A stretch of DNA of 64,000 bases from Acidimangrovimonas pyrenivorans (GTDB taxonomy: Bacteria > Pseudomonadota > Alphaproteobacteria > Rhodobacterales > Rhodobacteraceae): the NCBI RefSeq assembly GCF_042643245.1, contig NZ_JBHRSK010000015.1, positions 1 to 64,000 of the forward strand, read 5' to 3'. Under the pieces are notes generated by a model, which saw nothing but the letters and a program-made list of their open reading frames with translations, searched no databases and had not been told where the DNA came from. Of the stretch, positions 27,142 to 36,080 are shown piece by piece. Position numbers and translations under genes: made by a program. Within the stretch, counting starts at the first letter, position 1. Every line of letters begins with the position of its first letter.

Positions 27142-28035
27142 TCACAGATCGACGTATTTGCGCCAGGGATGGGCTTCCTTGAAGCCCAGCACCTCGCGCG
27201 CCTTGCGGTTCGAGATCGGCGCCTCGTCGGGCCCCATCTCGCGGCTGGTCGGGGTGTTCGGGCAGTATTTGCGCAGGAACTCCATCGTCGGCATGTCAGC
27301 GGTGATGGTATCGTTGACGGCGTTGAACACCTGATAGCCCAGCCCGTCCTTCTGCAGGCAGAGATGGACGATCTCGCCCAGGTCGCGGGCGTCGATATAG
27401 CTCCAGGCGTTGCGCTTGCGGCTCATCGGGTCGGCGATGAAGTCCTTGAACCGGCCATATTCATGCGGCTCGATCACGTTGCCGATGCGCAGCGCGTAGA
27501 TATCGGCGCCGTAGCGCATGGCGAAGGCACGGGCGGTCTTCTCGTTGCAGACCTTCGACAATCCGTAGCTGTCCATCGGGTCGCTGTCGTAATCCTCTTC
27601 CAGCGGGAAGCTGTGGTAGTCCTTGTCGCCCTCGGCGAAACAGACCCCATAGGTTGTTTCCGAAGACGCAACAATCACCTTGCGCACGCCCAGCTTCATC
27701 GCCGCCTCGACGACGTTGTAGGTGCTGGTGACATTGGCCTGGAAGGTGACGTTGTCGGGCTCGATCAGCACCCGCGGGATGGCGGCGAAATGGACCACCG
27801 CGTCGGGGGCGGAGGGCGGCGCGCCGTTGTCGAAGCCCTCGAAGCCGTGATGGCTGGTCAGCGCGTTGAACACCGCGCCGCTGTCGGTCAGGTCGGTGAC
27901 CAGCGTGTTCACGCCGGGCAGGTCGAGCGGTGCGAGATCGAGGTTGAGCACCTCGTAGCCCTTGCCCAGCAGATGCCGGACGGCATGGCGCCCCGCCTTG
28001 CCGCTGCCACCGGTGAACACTATGCGCTTGGCCAT
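27142..28035 (-). CDS. NAD-dependent epimerase/dehydratase (extended SDR)
   Basis: A 297-residue extended SDR with an N-terminal Rossmann motif TGGSGKAGRH (residues 8-17) and the active-site YGLSK near residue 140. SSETTYG near 113 is the serine motif. The ATG at 28035 has GGAGG five bases upstream. The size and sequence fit nucleotide-sugar or sugar-acid oxidoreductases. The next gene downstream on the same strand is an SDR, and the one upstream is a hydroxypyruvate/2-oxo-tetronate isomerase-like gene, so sugar-acid catabolism is likely. UDP-glucose epimerase is an alternative. Confidence 0.85.
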   Translation of the reverse strand: MAKRIVFTGGSGKAGRHAVRHLLGKGYEVLNLDLAPLDLPGVNTLVTDLTDSGAVFNALTSHHGFEGFDNGAPPSAPDAVVHFAAIPRVLIEPDNVTFQANVTSTYNVVEAAMKLGVRKVIVASSETTYGVCFAEGDKDYHSFPLEEDYDSDPMDSYGLSKVCNEKTARAFAMRYGADIYALRIGNVIEPHEYGRFKDFIADPMSRKRNAWSYIDARDLGEIVHLCLQKDGLGYQVFNAVNDTITADMPTMEFLRKYCPNTPTSREMGPDEAPISNRKAREVLGFKEAHPWRKYVDL

Positions 28036-28139
28036 CTCCGCCTCCTCTTCCGCAAATCCCGGCACAACGTTTCGGGCCGGCGCGGAGTCTCGCGCAGCGC
28101 CGGGCCGAGGACAAGGGCGCCCCGGTGCCGCAGCCCGGT

Positions 28140-28910
28140 TCAGCCGAAGGCGCGCAGCCAGCCCAGCCCGGCCACGGTGCCGGTCGCCGGACGGTATTCG
28201 CAGCCGACGAAACCGCCATAGCCCAGCGCATCGAGTTCCCTCAGCACCCGGATATCGTCCAGCTCGCCGGTCCCCGGCTCGTGCCGCTCGGGCACGCTGG
28301 CGACCTGGACATGGCCGATGAGCGGCATCATCTGCCGCAGCCCGGTCAGCACGTCGCCATGAAGGATCTGGCGGTGGTAGATGTCGAATTGCAGCTTGAG
28401 GTTGGGCAGGTCCAGCGCCGCGATCAGGTCGGCGGCGAAATCGAAATCGTCGAGGAAATAGCCCGGCATGTCGCGCGGGTTGATCGGCTCGATCATCACC
28501 TCGCGCCCCTGCCCGCCCGCCGCGTCGCTCAGCCGCGCCAGCGCCTCGCGATAGGCCCGCACCGCCCCCGCGTCGTTGCGGTCGGCCAGCCCGCTCATCA
28601 CATGCACCCGGCCGGCCCCGGTCGCCTCGGCATAGGCCAGCGCCGTCGCGATCGAGGCGCGGAACTCGGCGGCCCGGTCCGGCAGCGCCGCCAACCCGCG
28701 GTCGCCCGCCGCCCAGTCGCCCGGCGGCAGGTTGAACAGCGCCTGGGTCAGGCCGTGGGCCTGCAGCCGCTCGGCAAGGATCTCGGCCGGGAAATCGTAG
28801 GGAAACAGGTATTCGACCGCGTCGAACCCGGCCGCGGCGGCGGCGCCGAAACGGTCGAGGAAGGGCAGCTCGGTGAACATCATCGTCAGGTTGGCGGCGA
28901 ATCGCGGCAT
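28140..28910 (-). CDS. Hydroxypyruvate isomerase / 2-oxo-tetronate isomerase-like protein
   Basis: A 256-residue TIM-barrel isomerase of the Hyi/OtnI family. Landmarks: MPRFAANLTMMFTE at the start, DAVEYLFPYD near residue 30, MIEPINPRDMPGYFLDD near 139-155, LQFDIYHRQI near 174, and GCEYRP near 237. These carry the metal-binding glutamate, aspartate and histidine positions of the family. The start of 28910 agrees with family length (about 258). It is upstream of an extended SDR gene and may act with it on a four-carbon or three-carbon sugar acid. Confidence 0.88.
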   Translation of the reverse strand: MPRFAANLTMMFTELPFLDRFGAAAAAGFDAVEYLFPYDFPAEILAERLQAHGLTQALFNLPPGDWAAGDRGLAALPDRAAEFRASIATALAYAEATGAGRVHVMSGLADRNDAGAVRAYREALARLSDAAGGQGREVMIEPINPRDMPGYFLDDFDFAADLIAALDLPNLKLQFDIYHRQILHGDVLTGLRQMMPLIGHVQVASVPERHEPGTGELDDIRVLRELDALGYGGFVGCEYRPATGTVAGLGWLRAFG

Positions 28911-29026
28911 GTCTCAGCCCTCTTGCATCGGCAGAACCGGCCCAGGCAGGTTGCGCCCATTGCGGCGGTGGCGGTCATCGTGACGCCGTCGAGCCACAGG
29001 CCGCTGACCTCAACCGGCTCATGTGG

Positions 29027-29116
<90 letters not shown>

Positions 29117-29464
29117 TTGTCGGCCGGCGCGTCCCTGCCGCCCGGCCCGGCGCTCCTTGTAATCACGCCCGCAAATCGAGGTCCAGTGTCCCGATGCCTC
29201 CCGCGGGCGGCCCGGCACCGGAGCGCGCCCGGAAACGCCAGCCGGAGCACTGCCGGGACCTGTCGCGGGAACGCCAATGTGACACAGCCGAAACCCGCCG
29301 AGGCCACGCTGCGGCCTTTCCTTGGCCCGGCTCTGCGGCTAGTATGCGCCCAGCCTGCCACGCGCGTGGCGGCAAAGGGCAGGAGACCCCGGCGACAGGC
29401 CGCCAAAAGGCCGGGCCGGGAGAATGACAAGCGCGACGCGAAGCCGCGCAAGAAGGGGGCAAGG
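29117..29464. other. Intergenic region between tRNA-Ser and the SPOR lipoprotein gene
   Basis: The left part must carry the tRNA promoter (minus strand), and the right part the promoter and ribosome-binding site (AAGGATG) of the lipoprotein gene. Open frames continue through this region in several phases because of the high GC content, but none has a ribosome-binding site or protein-like sequence. Confidence 0.5.
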
Positions 29465-30373
29465 ATGACGAGTAGCAGTTTCGGGAAACTGGCCCTGGCG
29501 ATGACGGCCGTGCTGGCTCTGGCCGGCTGTCAGGATGGGACCAAACCCTTCGGTTTTCTCAACAAGGACGGCGCCGACACGGCGACTGCGGCCGATGCCT
29601 CCGGCACGGCGACCAAGCCGGAAAGCTCGGTCAAGCTGGTCGATCGCGATGTCGAGGCGCCGGACGTCTTCCAGGTCACCGACAAGGGGCTGTGGGACGG
29701 GCGGCCGTCGCTCGGCGGCGTCTGGGCGGCCTATCCCGGCGTCACCGATCCAGAGCGGGTGATCATCCGCAACCCGGCCAACGGCAAGTTCGTCATCGGC
29801 GCGCTGTTCCGGCGCGAGCTGAACAATCCCGGGCCCAAGCTGCAGCTGTCATCCGACGCCGCCGCCGCGCTCGGCCTGCTGGCGGGCGAACCGGCGACGG
29901 TCAGCGTCACCGCCCTGCGGCGCGAGGAAGCGCCGGCGCCGCAGCCGGCCACCGCGGCGAAACCGCAGACCACCAAGCCGCAGGCGCGGCCGGACGCCAA
30001 GCAGAAATCCGCCGCCTCGAACGGCAAGATCGTGGCCAAGCCGCTCGACCAGGTCACCGCCGCCGCCGGCGCCGCGATCGACAAGGCCGAGGCCAAGGCC
30101 GCCAAGCCCGCCGCCAAGCCGGCGGCGAAACCGGCACCGACCGGCCGGAACTTCCTTCAGATCGGCATCTTCAGCATCGAGGCCAATGCCAACCGCTCGG
30201 CCGACGCGGTCAGCAAGGCGGGGGCGCAAGTCGCGGTGAAGAAGGAAAGGAGCCACGGCAAGACCTTCTGGCGCGTCGTCGCCGGTCCCGCCGCCACTCC
30301 CGCCGCACGGACGGAATTGCTCAAGAAAGTCCGGGCCCTGGGCTATTCGGATGCCTATTTCGTCTCGAAATGA
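29465..30373 (+). CDS. RlpA-like lipoprotein with SPOR domain
   Basis: A 302-residue envelope protein. A lipoprotein signal ends in LALAGC, with acylated C22. Residues about 85-160 resemble the double-psi beta-barrel of RlpA (RVIIRNPANGKFVIGALF, then SSDAAAALGLLAGEPATVSV). A lysine/alanine/proline-rich linker (repeats of KPAAKPA) leads to a C-terminal SPOR domain (residues about 228-302, ending YSDAYFVSK) that binds denuded glycan strands at division sites. The residues normally used for lytic activity in RlpA are not obvious, so it may be a structural or regulatory relative. It precedes the DD-carboxypeptidase gene, consistent with peptidoglycan work at the septum. Confidence 0.8.
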   Translation: MTSSSFGKLALAMTAVLALAGCQDGTKPFGFLNKDGADTATAADASGTATKPESSVKLVDRDVEAPDVFQVTDKGLWDGRPSLGGVWAAYPGVTDPERVIIRNPANGKFVIGALFRRELNNPGPKLQLSSDAAAALGLLAGEPATVSVTALRREEAPAPQPATAAKPQTTKPQARPDAKQKSAASNGKIVAKPLDQVTAAAGAAIDKAEAKAAKPAAKPAAKPAPTGRNFLQIGIFSIEANANRSADAVSKAGAQVAVKKERSHGKTFWRVVAGPAATPAARTELLKKVRALGYSDAYFVSK

Positions 30374-30401
30374 CACAGGACTGATCGGACCCGACTTGCT
30401 T

Positions 30402-31568
30402 ATGCGTCACCGCCTTCTCGCCGCCCTCGCCTGCATCCTTGCCCTGGCCCTCGGCCAGCCGGCCCTGGCCTTCGACACGATCGCCAAGGCGGCCTATGTC
30501 GTCGATGTCACCACTGGCACCGTACTGATGGAGAAGGATGCCGAGACGCCGATGCCGCCGGCCTCGATGTCGAAGCTGATGACCATCGACCTGCTGTTCA
30601 AGGCGCTCAAGGACGGGCGGGTGACGATGGACGACACCGCCAATGTCTCGGACCGCGCCGTCGCGCTGACCCGCCAGGGCGGCTCGACCATGTTCCTCAA
30701 GCAGGGCGACCGGCCGACGATCCGCCAGCTGATCCAGGGCATCATCGTCAATTCCGGCAACGACGCCTGCGTCGCCGTGGCCGAGAAGCTGGCCGGGACC
30801 GAGCCCGCCTTCGCCGAGCTGATGAATGCCGAGGCCAAGGCGCTGGGGCTGACCAAGTCGCATTTCGTCAACGCCTCGGGCTGGCCCAACCCCGATCACC
30901 TGATGAGCATGCGCGATCTGGCCATGCTGGCGATGCACATCATCAAGACCTACCCGGAATATTACCACTTCTTCGGCGAGACCGAATACGACTTCGAGAA
31001 CCGCGCCCCCGGCAACCGCTTCAACCGCAACCCGCTGCTGACGCTGGGCATCGGCGCCGACGGGATGAAGACCGGTCATACCGTGGCCTCGGGCTATGGC
31101 CTTGTCGGTTCGGCCAAGCGCGGCGACCGTCGGGTGCTGGTGGTGCTCAACGGCTTGCCGACCGAGGCCAGCCGCGGCACCGAGGGCGAGAAGCTGATCA
31201 ACTGGGCCTTCGGCCAGTTCAGCATGAAGACGGTGGCCAAGAAGGGCCAGCGCATCGCCGAGGCCAATGTCTGGATGGGCAACGCCGGCAAGGTCGGCCT
31301 GGTGCCGGCCGAGGATGTCCGGCTGCTGATCCCGGCGCTGGGGCGCAACCAGGTCAAGGCGCGCGTCGTCTATGACGGCCCGATCGCGGCACCGGTCAAG
31401 CGCGGGCAGGTGCTGGCCAAGCTGATCGTCTCGGCCCCCGGCCTGCAGGACCACACCATACCGCTCGTGGCCGAGACCGGCGTCGCCAAGGGCGGCTTCG
31501 GCAAGCGGCTGGCGACTGCCGCCCTGTCGCTGCTGCAAAAGGTGGCCGGGCAGACGCCCAGCTTCTGA
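30402..31568 (+). CDS. dacA: D-alanyl-D-alanine carboxypeptidase (PBP5/6 family)
   Basis: A 388-residue serine DD-carboxypeptidase. A Sec signal of about 23 residues (ending QPALAF) precedes the penicillin-binding domain with S55-x-x-K58 (SMSK), SGN in IIVNSGNDA near residue 120, and KTG in GMKTGHT near 225. A C-terminal beta domain with a final amphipathic region (FGKRLATAALSLLQKV) anchors it to the inner membrane. It trims the terminal D-Ala of the peptide stem. The start at 30402 gives the standard signal peptide. It is followed one base later by tmk. Confidence 0.92.
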   Translation: MRHRLLAALACILALALGQPALAFDTIAKAAYVVDVTTGTVLMEKDAETPMPPASMSKLMTIDLLFKALKDGRVTMDDTANVSDRAVALTRQGGSTMFLKQGDRPTIRQLIQGIIVNSGNDACVAVAEKLAGTEPAFAELMNAEAKALGLTKSHFVNASGWPNPDHLMSMRDLAMLAMHIIKTYPEYYHFFGETEYDFENRAPGNRFNRNPLLTLGIGADGMKTGHTVASGYGLVGSAKRGDRRVLVVLNGLPTEASRGTEGEKLINWAFGQFSMKTVAKKGQRIAEANVWMGNAGKVGLVPAEDVRLLIPALGRNQVKARVVYDGPIAAPVKRGQVLAKLIVSAPGLQDHTIPLVAETGVAKGGFGKRLATAALSLLQKVAGQTPSF

Positions 31569-31569
31569 C

Positions 31570-32232
31570 ATGGCCGGAGCGATGAACGGCCGGGGCAAAT
31601 TCATCAGCTTCGAGGGGATCGACGGCTCTGGCAAGTCGACCCAGGCGCGGGCGCTGGCGGATCACCTGCGCGGCGCCGGCCACGAGGTCGTGCTGACGCG
31701 CGAGCCCGGCGGCTCGCCCGGGGCCGAGGAGATCCGGCGGCTGGTGCTGGAAGGCGATCCCGACCGCTGGTCGGCCGAGACCGAGATCCTGCTGTTTACC
31801 GCCGCCCGCCGCGACCACGTGGAAAAAACCATCCGGCCGGCACTGGAAGCCGGCAAGGTGGTGATCACCGACCGCTTCGCCGACAGCACCCGGCTCTACC
31901 AGGGCATCACCCGGGGCGACCTGCGCGGCCTCGTCGACCGGCTGCACGAGATGATGATCGGGGTCGAGCCCGACCTGACCTTCGTCATCGACATGGACCC
32001 CGGCACCGGCCTGTCCCGGGCGCTCGGCCGGCAGGGCACCGAGGAACGCTTCGAGGCCTTCGGCGAGGAACTGCAGGTCAAGATGCGGGCCGGGTTTCTC
32101 GACCTGGCACGGCAGTTCGCCGACCGCTGCGTGGTGATCGACGGCGGCCGGGCGATCGAGGCCGTCGCGGCGGATGTCGCCCGCACGGCCGAGGCCCGGC
32201 TGGGCGCGCCGGAGGGGACGGAACCGCGATGA
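31570..32232 (+). CDS. tmk: Thymidylate kinase
   Basis: A 220-residue kinase phosphorylating dTMP to dTDP. The P-loop is EGIDGSGKST at 15-24, followed by TREPGGSPGAEEIR near 40, DRFADSTRLYQG near 98 and the LID-region arginine in RALGRQGTEERFE near 150. It begins one base after dacA and overlaps holB by four bases. This tmk-holB-tatD order is common in many proteobacteria. Confidence 0.95.
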   Translation: MAGAMNGRGKFISFEGIDGSGKSTQARALADHLRGAGHEVVLTREPGGSPGAEEIRRLVLEGDPDRWSAETEILLFTAARRDHVEKTIRPALEAGKVVITDRFADSTRLYQGITRGDLRGLVDRLHEMMIGVEPDLTFVIDMDPGTGLSRALGRQGTEERFEAFGEELQVKMRAGFLDLARQFADRCVVIDGGRAIEAVAADVARTAEARLGAPEGTEPR

Positions 32233-33365
32233 GCGACGAGACCCGCCCCGAACCCGACCGCATCGAAGGCGCCCCCCATCCGCGCGATACGGCGCGGCTG
32301 ATCGGCCAGGACGCCGCCGAGGCCGCCTTCCTCAACGCCTATACCACCGGCCGGCTGCATCATGGCTGGCTGCTCACCGGACCGCGCGGCGTCGGCAAGG
32401 CGACGCTGGCCTGGCGCATCGCCCGCTTCCTGCTGGCCGAACCGGCCGAGGAGCAAGGCGGCGGCTTGTTCGGCGACGCCCCGCCCGCGCCGACCAGCCT
32501 CGACATCGCCCCGGAAAACCCGATCGCCCGCCGCATCGCGGCCGGTTCCGAGGGCCGCCTGTTCGTGCTGCGCCGGGCCTGGGACGCCGACCGCAAGCGG
32601 CTCAAGACCCAGATCACCGTCGACGAGGTGCGCAAACTCAAGAGCTTCTTCGGCCTCTCAGCCGCCGATGGCGGCCGCCGCGTCGTCATCGTCGACCCGG
32701 CCGACGAGATGAATCCCTCGGCCGCCAACGCCCTGCTCAAGGTGCTGGAGGAACCGCCCGCCCGCACCACCCTGCTGCTGGTCAGCCACCAGCCCTCGGG
32801 TCTCTTGCCGACGATCCGCTCGCGCTGCCGCGAGCTGCGGCTGGGCGCGCTCGGTCCCGCGGCGATGGCCGAGGCGCTCGCCGCCGCCGGCACCGACCCC
32901 GAGGGCGATCCCCGGGCGCTGGCCGAACTGTCGACCGGCTCGGTCGGCGAGGCGATCCGGCTGGCCCACATGGAGGGGCTCAAGGCCTATGCCGGCCTCG
33001 TCGCCCTGTTCTCGGGCCTGCCCCGGCTCGACCGCCCCCGCGCCCTGGCCCTGGCCGACAGCGTCGCCGGCCGCGGCGCCGAAACTCGGCTCGACCTCAC
33101 GCTCGACCTGATCGAGCTGTTCCTGGCCCGGCTCGCCCGCGCCGGCGCCATCGGGGCCGTCCCGCCCGAGGCCGCGCCGGGCGAGGCCGAGCTGCTGGCC
33201 CGGCTGTCGCCCAATCCTTATGCGGGCCGCGTCTGGGCCGACCTGCACCAGACCCTGGGCGCCCGCGCCCGCCATGCCCGGGCGGTGAACCTTGACCCTG
33301 CCGCCCTGGTGCTTGATATGGTCCTGAAGATAGACGAGACCGCGGCCCCCATCGCCGCGCGCTGA
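32229..33365 (+). CDS. holB: DNA polymerase III subunit delta'
   Basis: A 378-residue clamp-loader subunit. The AAA+ P-loop region is LLTGPRGVGKATLAWRIARF (residues about 45-65). A DEVRKLKSFFGLSAADGG stretch and VIVDPADEMNPSAANALLKVLEEPP (Walker B/sensor region, about 155-180) follow, and RSRCREL carries the arginine finger-like position. The N-terminus (LIGQDAAEAAFLNAY) is typical of delta'. It overlaps tmk by four bases and lies 26 bases before the TatD gene. Confidence 0.92.
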   Translation: MSDETRPEPDRIEGAPHPRDTARLIGQDAAEAAFLNAYTTGRLHHGWLLTGPRGVGKATLAWRIARFLLAEPAEEQGGGLFGDAPPAPTSLDIAPENPIARRIAAGSEGRLFVLRRAWDADRKRLKTQITVDEVRKLKSFFGLSAADGGRRVVIVDPADEMNPSAANALLKVLEEPPARTTLLLVSHQPSGLLPTIRSRCRELRLGALGPAAMAEALAAAGTDPEGDPRALAELSTGSVGEAIRLAHMEGLKAYAGLVALFSGLPRLDRPRALALADSVAGRGAETRLDLTLDLIELFLARLARAGAIGAVPPEAAPGEAELLARLSPNPYAGRVWADLHQTLGARARHARAVNLDPAALVLDMVLKIDETAAPIAAR

Positions 33366-33391
33366 GGCCCCGTGTAATTGCCGGAAGTCGC

Positions 33392-34192
33392 ATGACCGCC
33401 GAAATCGTTGACAGCCACTGCCACCTCGACTTTCCCGATTTCGAGGGCGAGATCGACGCGCTGATCGCCCGCGCCGCCGAGGCCGGGGTGACCCGCATGG
33501 TCACCATCTGCACCCGTCTGAAGAACGAGCCCCGCGTCCGCGCCATCGCCGAAGCCCACGCCCCGGTCTTCTACGCCGCCGGCACCCACCCGATGAGCGC
33601 CGCCGAGGAGCCGATGGCGAGCGTCGACGAACTGGTCGCGCTGGCCGCGCATCCGAAATTCGTCGGCATCGGCGAGACCGGGCTCGACTACCACTACACC
33701 GCCGACAGCGCCGAGGTGCAGAAGCAGAGCCTGCGCATCCATATCGCGGCGGCGCGCGAGACCCGGCTGCCGCTGATCATCCATGCCCGCGCCGCCGATG
33801 ACGACATGGCGGCGATCCTGGCCGAGGAATACCGCCAGGGCCCCTACCCCTGCGTGATGCACTGCTTCTCGTCCTCCGCCGAACTGGCAAAGGCGGCGCT
33901 CGATCTCGGTTTCTACCTGTCGATGTCCGGCATCGCGACCTTCAAGAAGAGCCAGGAGATCCGCGACATCTTCGCCGCCGCGCCCATCGACCGGGTGCTG
34001 GTCGAGACCGACAGCCCCTACCTCGCCCCGCCGCCCCATCGCGGCAAGCGCAACGAGCCCGCCTATACCGCCCTGACCGCGCAGGTCGGCGCCGAGGTCT
34101 TCGGCCTGAGCTACGACGAGTTCGCCGCCCGGACCAGCGCCAATTTCGACCGCCTCTTCGCCAAGGCCGCGGCCTGGAAGGAGGCCGCCTGA
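33392..34192 (+). CDS. TatD-family metal-dependent deoxyribonuclease
   Basis: A 266-residue TIM-barrel hydrolase. The metal-binding HxH is in VDSHCHLDF (H9, H11). GIGETGLDYHY near residue 90, PLIIHARAADDD near 125, MHCFSSS near 152 and ETDSPYLAPPPHRGKRNEP near 205 are the remaining TatD motifs. Members act as 3'-5' exonucleases or deacylases on nucleic acids. It follows holB and shares its last base with the ATG of the next gene. Confidence 0.92.
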   Translation: MTAEIVDSHCHLDFPDFEGEIDALIARAAEAGVTRMVTICTRLKNEPRVRAIAEAHAPVFYAAGTHPMSAAEEPMASVDELVALAAHPKFVGIGETGLDYHYTADSAEVQKQSLRIHIAAARETRLPLIIHARAADDDMAAILAEEYRQGPYPCVMHCFSSSAELAKAALDLGFYLSMSGIATFKKSQEIRDIFAAAPIDRVLVETDSPYLAPPPHRGKRNEPAYTALTAQVGAEVFGLSYDEFAARTSANFDRLFAKAAAWKEAA

Positions 34193-34989
34193 TGGCCAAG
34201 CTGACCTTCACCATCCTCGGCAGCGGCTCCTCCGGCGGCGTGCCCCGTCTGGGCGGCCACTGGGGCGCGTGCGACCCGTCGAACCCGAAGAACCGGCGCC
34301 GGCGCTGTTCGCTGCTGATCGAGCGCGAGACCGTCGACGGCATCACCCGCATCCTGGTCGACACCGCGCCCGACATGCGCGAGCAGCTGCTCGATGCCGG
34401 CGTCGGCGAGCTCGACGCGGTGGTCTACACCCATTCCCATGCCGACCATGTCCACGGCATCGACGATCTGCGCCAGATCGTCTTCAACACCCGCCGCCGG
34501 CTGGCGGTCTGGGCCGACGGGGCGACGCAGGACGCGCTGCTGGGCCGCTTCGGCTATGCCTTCGTCCAGCCCGAGGGCAGCCCCTACCCGCCGATCCTCG
34601 ACATCCACACCATCCACGGCCCGTTCGAGATCACCGGCGATGGCGGCACGATCAGCCTGCACCCGTTCCATGTCGGCCACGGCTCGATCGACGCGCTCGG
34701 CTTCCGGATCGCCGACCTCGCCTACCTGCCCGACGTGGTCGAGATCTATGACGAGGCCTGGCCGCATCTCGAAGGCCTGGACTGCTTCGTCGTCGACGCG
34801 CTGCGGCGCAAGCCGCACCCGACCCATGCCCACCTCGCCCTGGCGCTGGACTGGATCGAACGGGCGGCGCCACGCCGCGCGGTGCTGACCAACATGCATA
34901 TCGATCTCGACTACGAAACGCTCGAGGCCGAGACGCCCGACCATATCACCCCGGCCTATGATGGAATGACCATCAGCTACGAGGTCTGA
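34192..34989 (+). CDS. MBL-fold metallo-hydrolase (PhnP-like)
   Basis: A 265-residue metallo-beta-lactamase-fold hydrolase with the HxHxDH zinc motif H81-H83-D85-H86 (YTHSHADHVHGIDDL). The N-terminal GSGSSGGVPRLGGHWGACDP is a PhnP/RNase Z-like signature of cyclic-phosphodiesterase branches. It is translationally coupled to the TatD gene (TGATG). The exact phosphodiester substrate is not known; a similar gene often follows tatD in this order. Confidence 0.88.
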   Translation: MAKLTFTILGSGSSGGVPRLGGHWGACDPSNPKNRRRRCSLLIERETVDGITRILVDTAPDMREQLLDAGVGELDAVVYTHSHADHVHGIDDLRQIVFNTRRRLAVWADGATQDALLGRFGYAFVQPEGSPYPPILDIHTIHGPFEITGDGGTISLHPFHVGHGSIDALGFRIADLAYLPDVVEIYDEAWPHLEGLDCFVVDALRRKPHPTHAHLALALDWIERAAPRRAVLTNMHIDLDYETLEAETPDHITPAYDGMTISYEV

Positions 34990-34990
34990 G

Positions 34991-35923
34991 GTGGAGGCTC
35001 TCCTCGACGTCGTCCTGCCCGTCTTCCTCGTCATCGGCTTCGGTTACCTGGTGTCGTGGAAGGGCTGGTTCGCCGAGGCGCATGTCGACGGGCTGATGAA
35101 ATTCACCCAGAATTTCGCCATCCCCTGCCTGCTGTTCCGCGCCATCTCGCAGCTCGACCTGGCGCAGGAATTCGACCTGCGGCTGCTGGCCAGCTTCTAT
35201 ACCGGGGCGACGACAGGTTTCTTCGCCGGATTGCTGGGCGCGCGCTACATCTTCAAGCGGCCGTGGCAGGACAGTGTGGCGATCGGCTTCTGCGGGCTGT
35301 TCTCGAACAGTCTGCTGCTGGGGCTGCCGATCACCGAACGGGCCTACGGGTCGGGCGCGCTGGCCGGCAACTACACCATCATCGCCATCCACTCGCCCTA
35401 TTGCTACGCCCTCGGCATCACCGCGATGGAGATCGCCCGCCATTCCGGCGGCAGCATCGGCGCCACCGCGCTGCGGGTGCTGCGGGCGATGTTCCGCAAT
35501 GCGCTCGTCATCGGCATCACCCTCGGCTTCATCGTCAATCTCGGCCACGTGCCGATGCCCGGCGTCCTCACCGATGCCGTCGACCTGATGACCCGCGCGG
35601 CCCTGCCGGCGGCCCTGTTCGGGCTGGGCGGGGTGCTCTATCGCTACCGGCCCGAGGGCGACCTGCGCACCATCCTCTATGTCTGCGCCGTGTCGCTGGT
35701 GCTGCACCCGGTGGTGACATGGACCATGGGCTCGGCGCTCAACCTCGGCCAGGCCCCGTTCCGCTCGGCGGTGCTGACCGCGGCGATGCCGCCGGGGGTC
35801 AACGCCTATGTCTTCGCCAACATGTATGGCGTGGGCAAGCGGGTCGCGGCCTCGGCGGTGCTGCTGGCCACCGCCGGCGCCATCCTCACCGCCTGGGTCT
35901 GGCTGGCGCTGCTGGGCGGCTGA
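34991..35923 (+). CDS. AEC-family transporter
   Basis: A 310-residue auxin-efflux-carrier-family membrane protein with about ten hydrophobic segments. The N-terminal FLVIGFGYLVSWKGW and the central NALVIGITLGFIVNL region are typical. It begins with GTG one base after the previous stop, with TGAGGTGGAGG sequences overlapping the start. AEC members move organic acids such as malate or malonate. A strong hairpin (36029-36055) separates it from a convergent ABC importer operon. Confidence 0.85.
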   Translation: MEALLDVVLPVFLVIGFGYLVSWKGWFAEAHVDGLMKFTQNFAIPCLLFRAISQLDLAQEFDLRLLASFYTGATTGFFAGLLGARYIFKRPWQDSVAIGFCGLFSNSLLLGLPITERAYGSGALAGNYTIIAIHSPYCYALGITAMEIARHSGGSIGATALRVLRAMFRNALVIGITLGFIVNLGHVPMPGVLTDAVDLMTRAALPAALFGLGGVLYRYRPEGDLRTILYVCAVSLVLHPVVTWTMGSALNLGQAPFRSAVLTAAMPPGVNAYVFANMYGVGKRVAASAVLLATAGAILTAWVWLALLGG

Positions 35924-36028
35924 GCCGCTCTCCGGCCGCTCCGCGGCTCAGCGCGGGGGCGTGGCGAGGCGGCGCCGAAGGCCCCCGGCGCGCAGGCGCC
36001 CCGCCGGTCCGCACCACCCCAAAGCGAA

Positions 36029-36055
36029 CCGGCCGCCCCCCGAGGGAGCGGCCGG
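36029..36055. terminator. Bidirectional hairpin between convergent genes
   Basis: CCGGCCGC at 36029-36036 pairs with GCGGCCGG at 36048-36055; after one C/A mismatch the stem continues CCC/GGG around a CGA loop. It lies between the 3' ends of the AEC transporter gene and the third importer operon, and could end both transcripts. Confidence 0.55.
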
Positions 36056-36080
36056 CCGGTAGCCTTCGATGGAATGGGCG

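Noticed and set aside
30070..30140. Repeats of lysine/alanine/proline codons
   Set aside because: They are the linker of the SPOR lipoprotein, a normal low-complexity hinge, not a mobile or CRISPR-like repeat.
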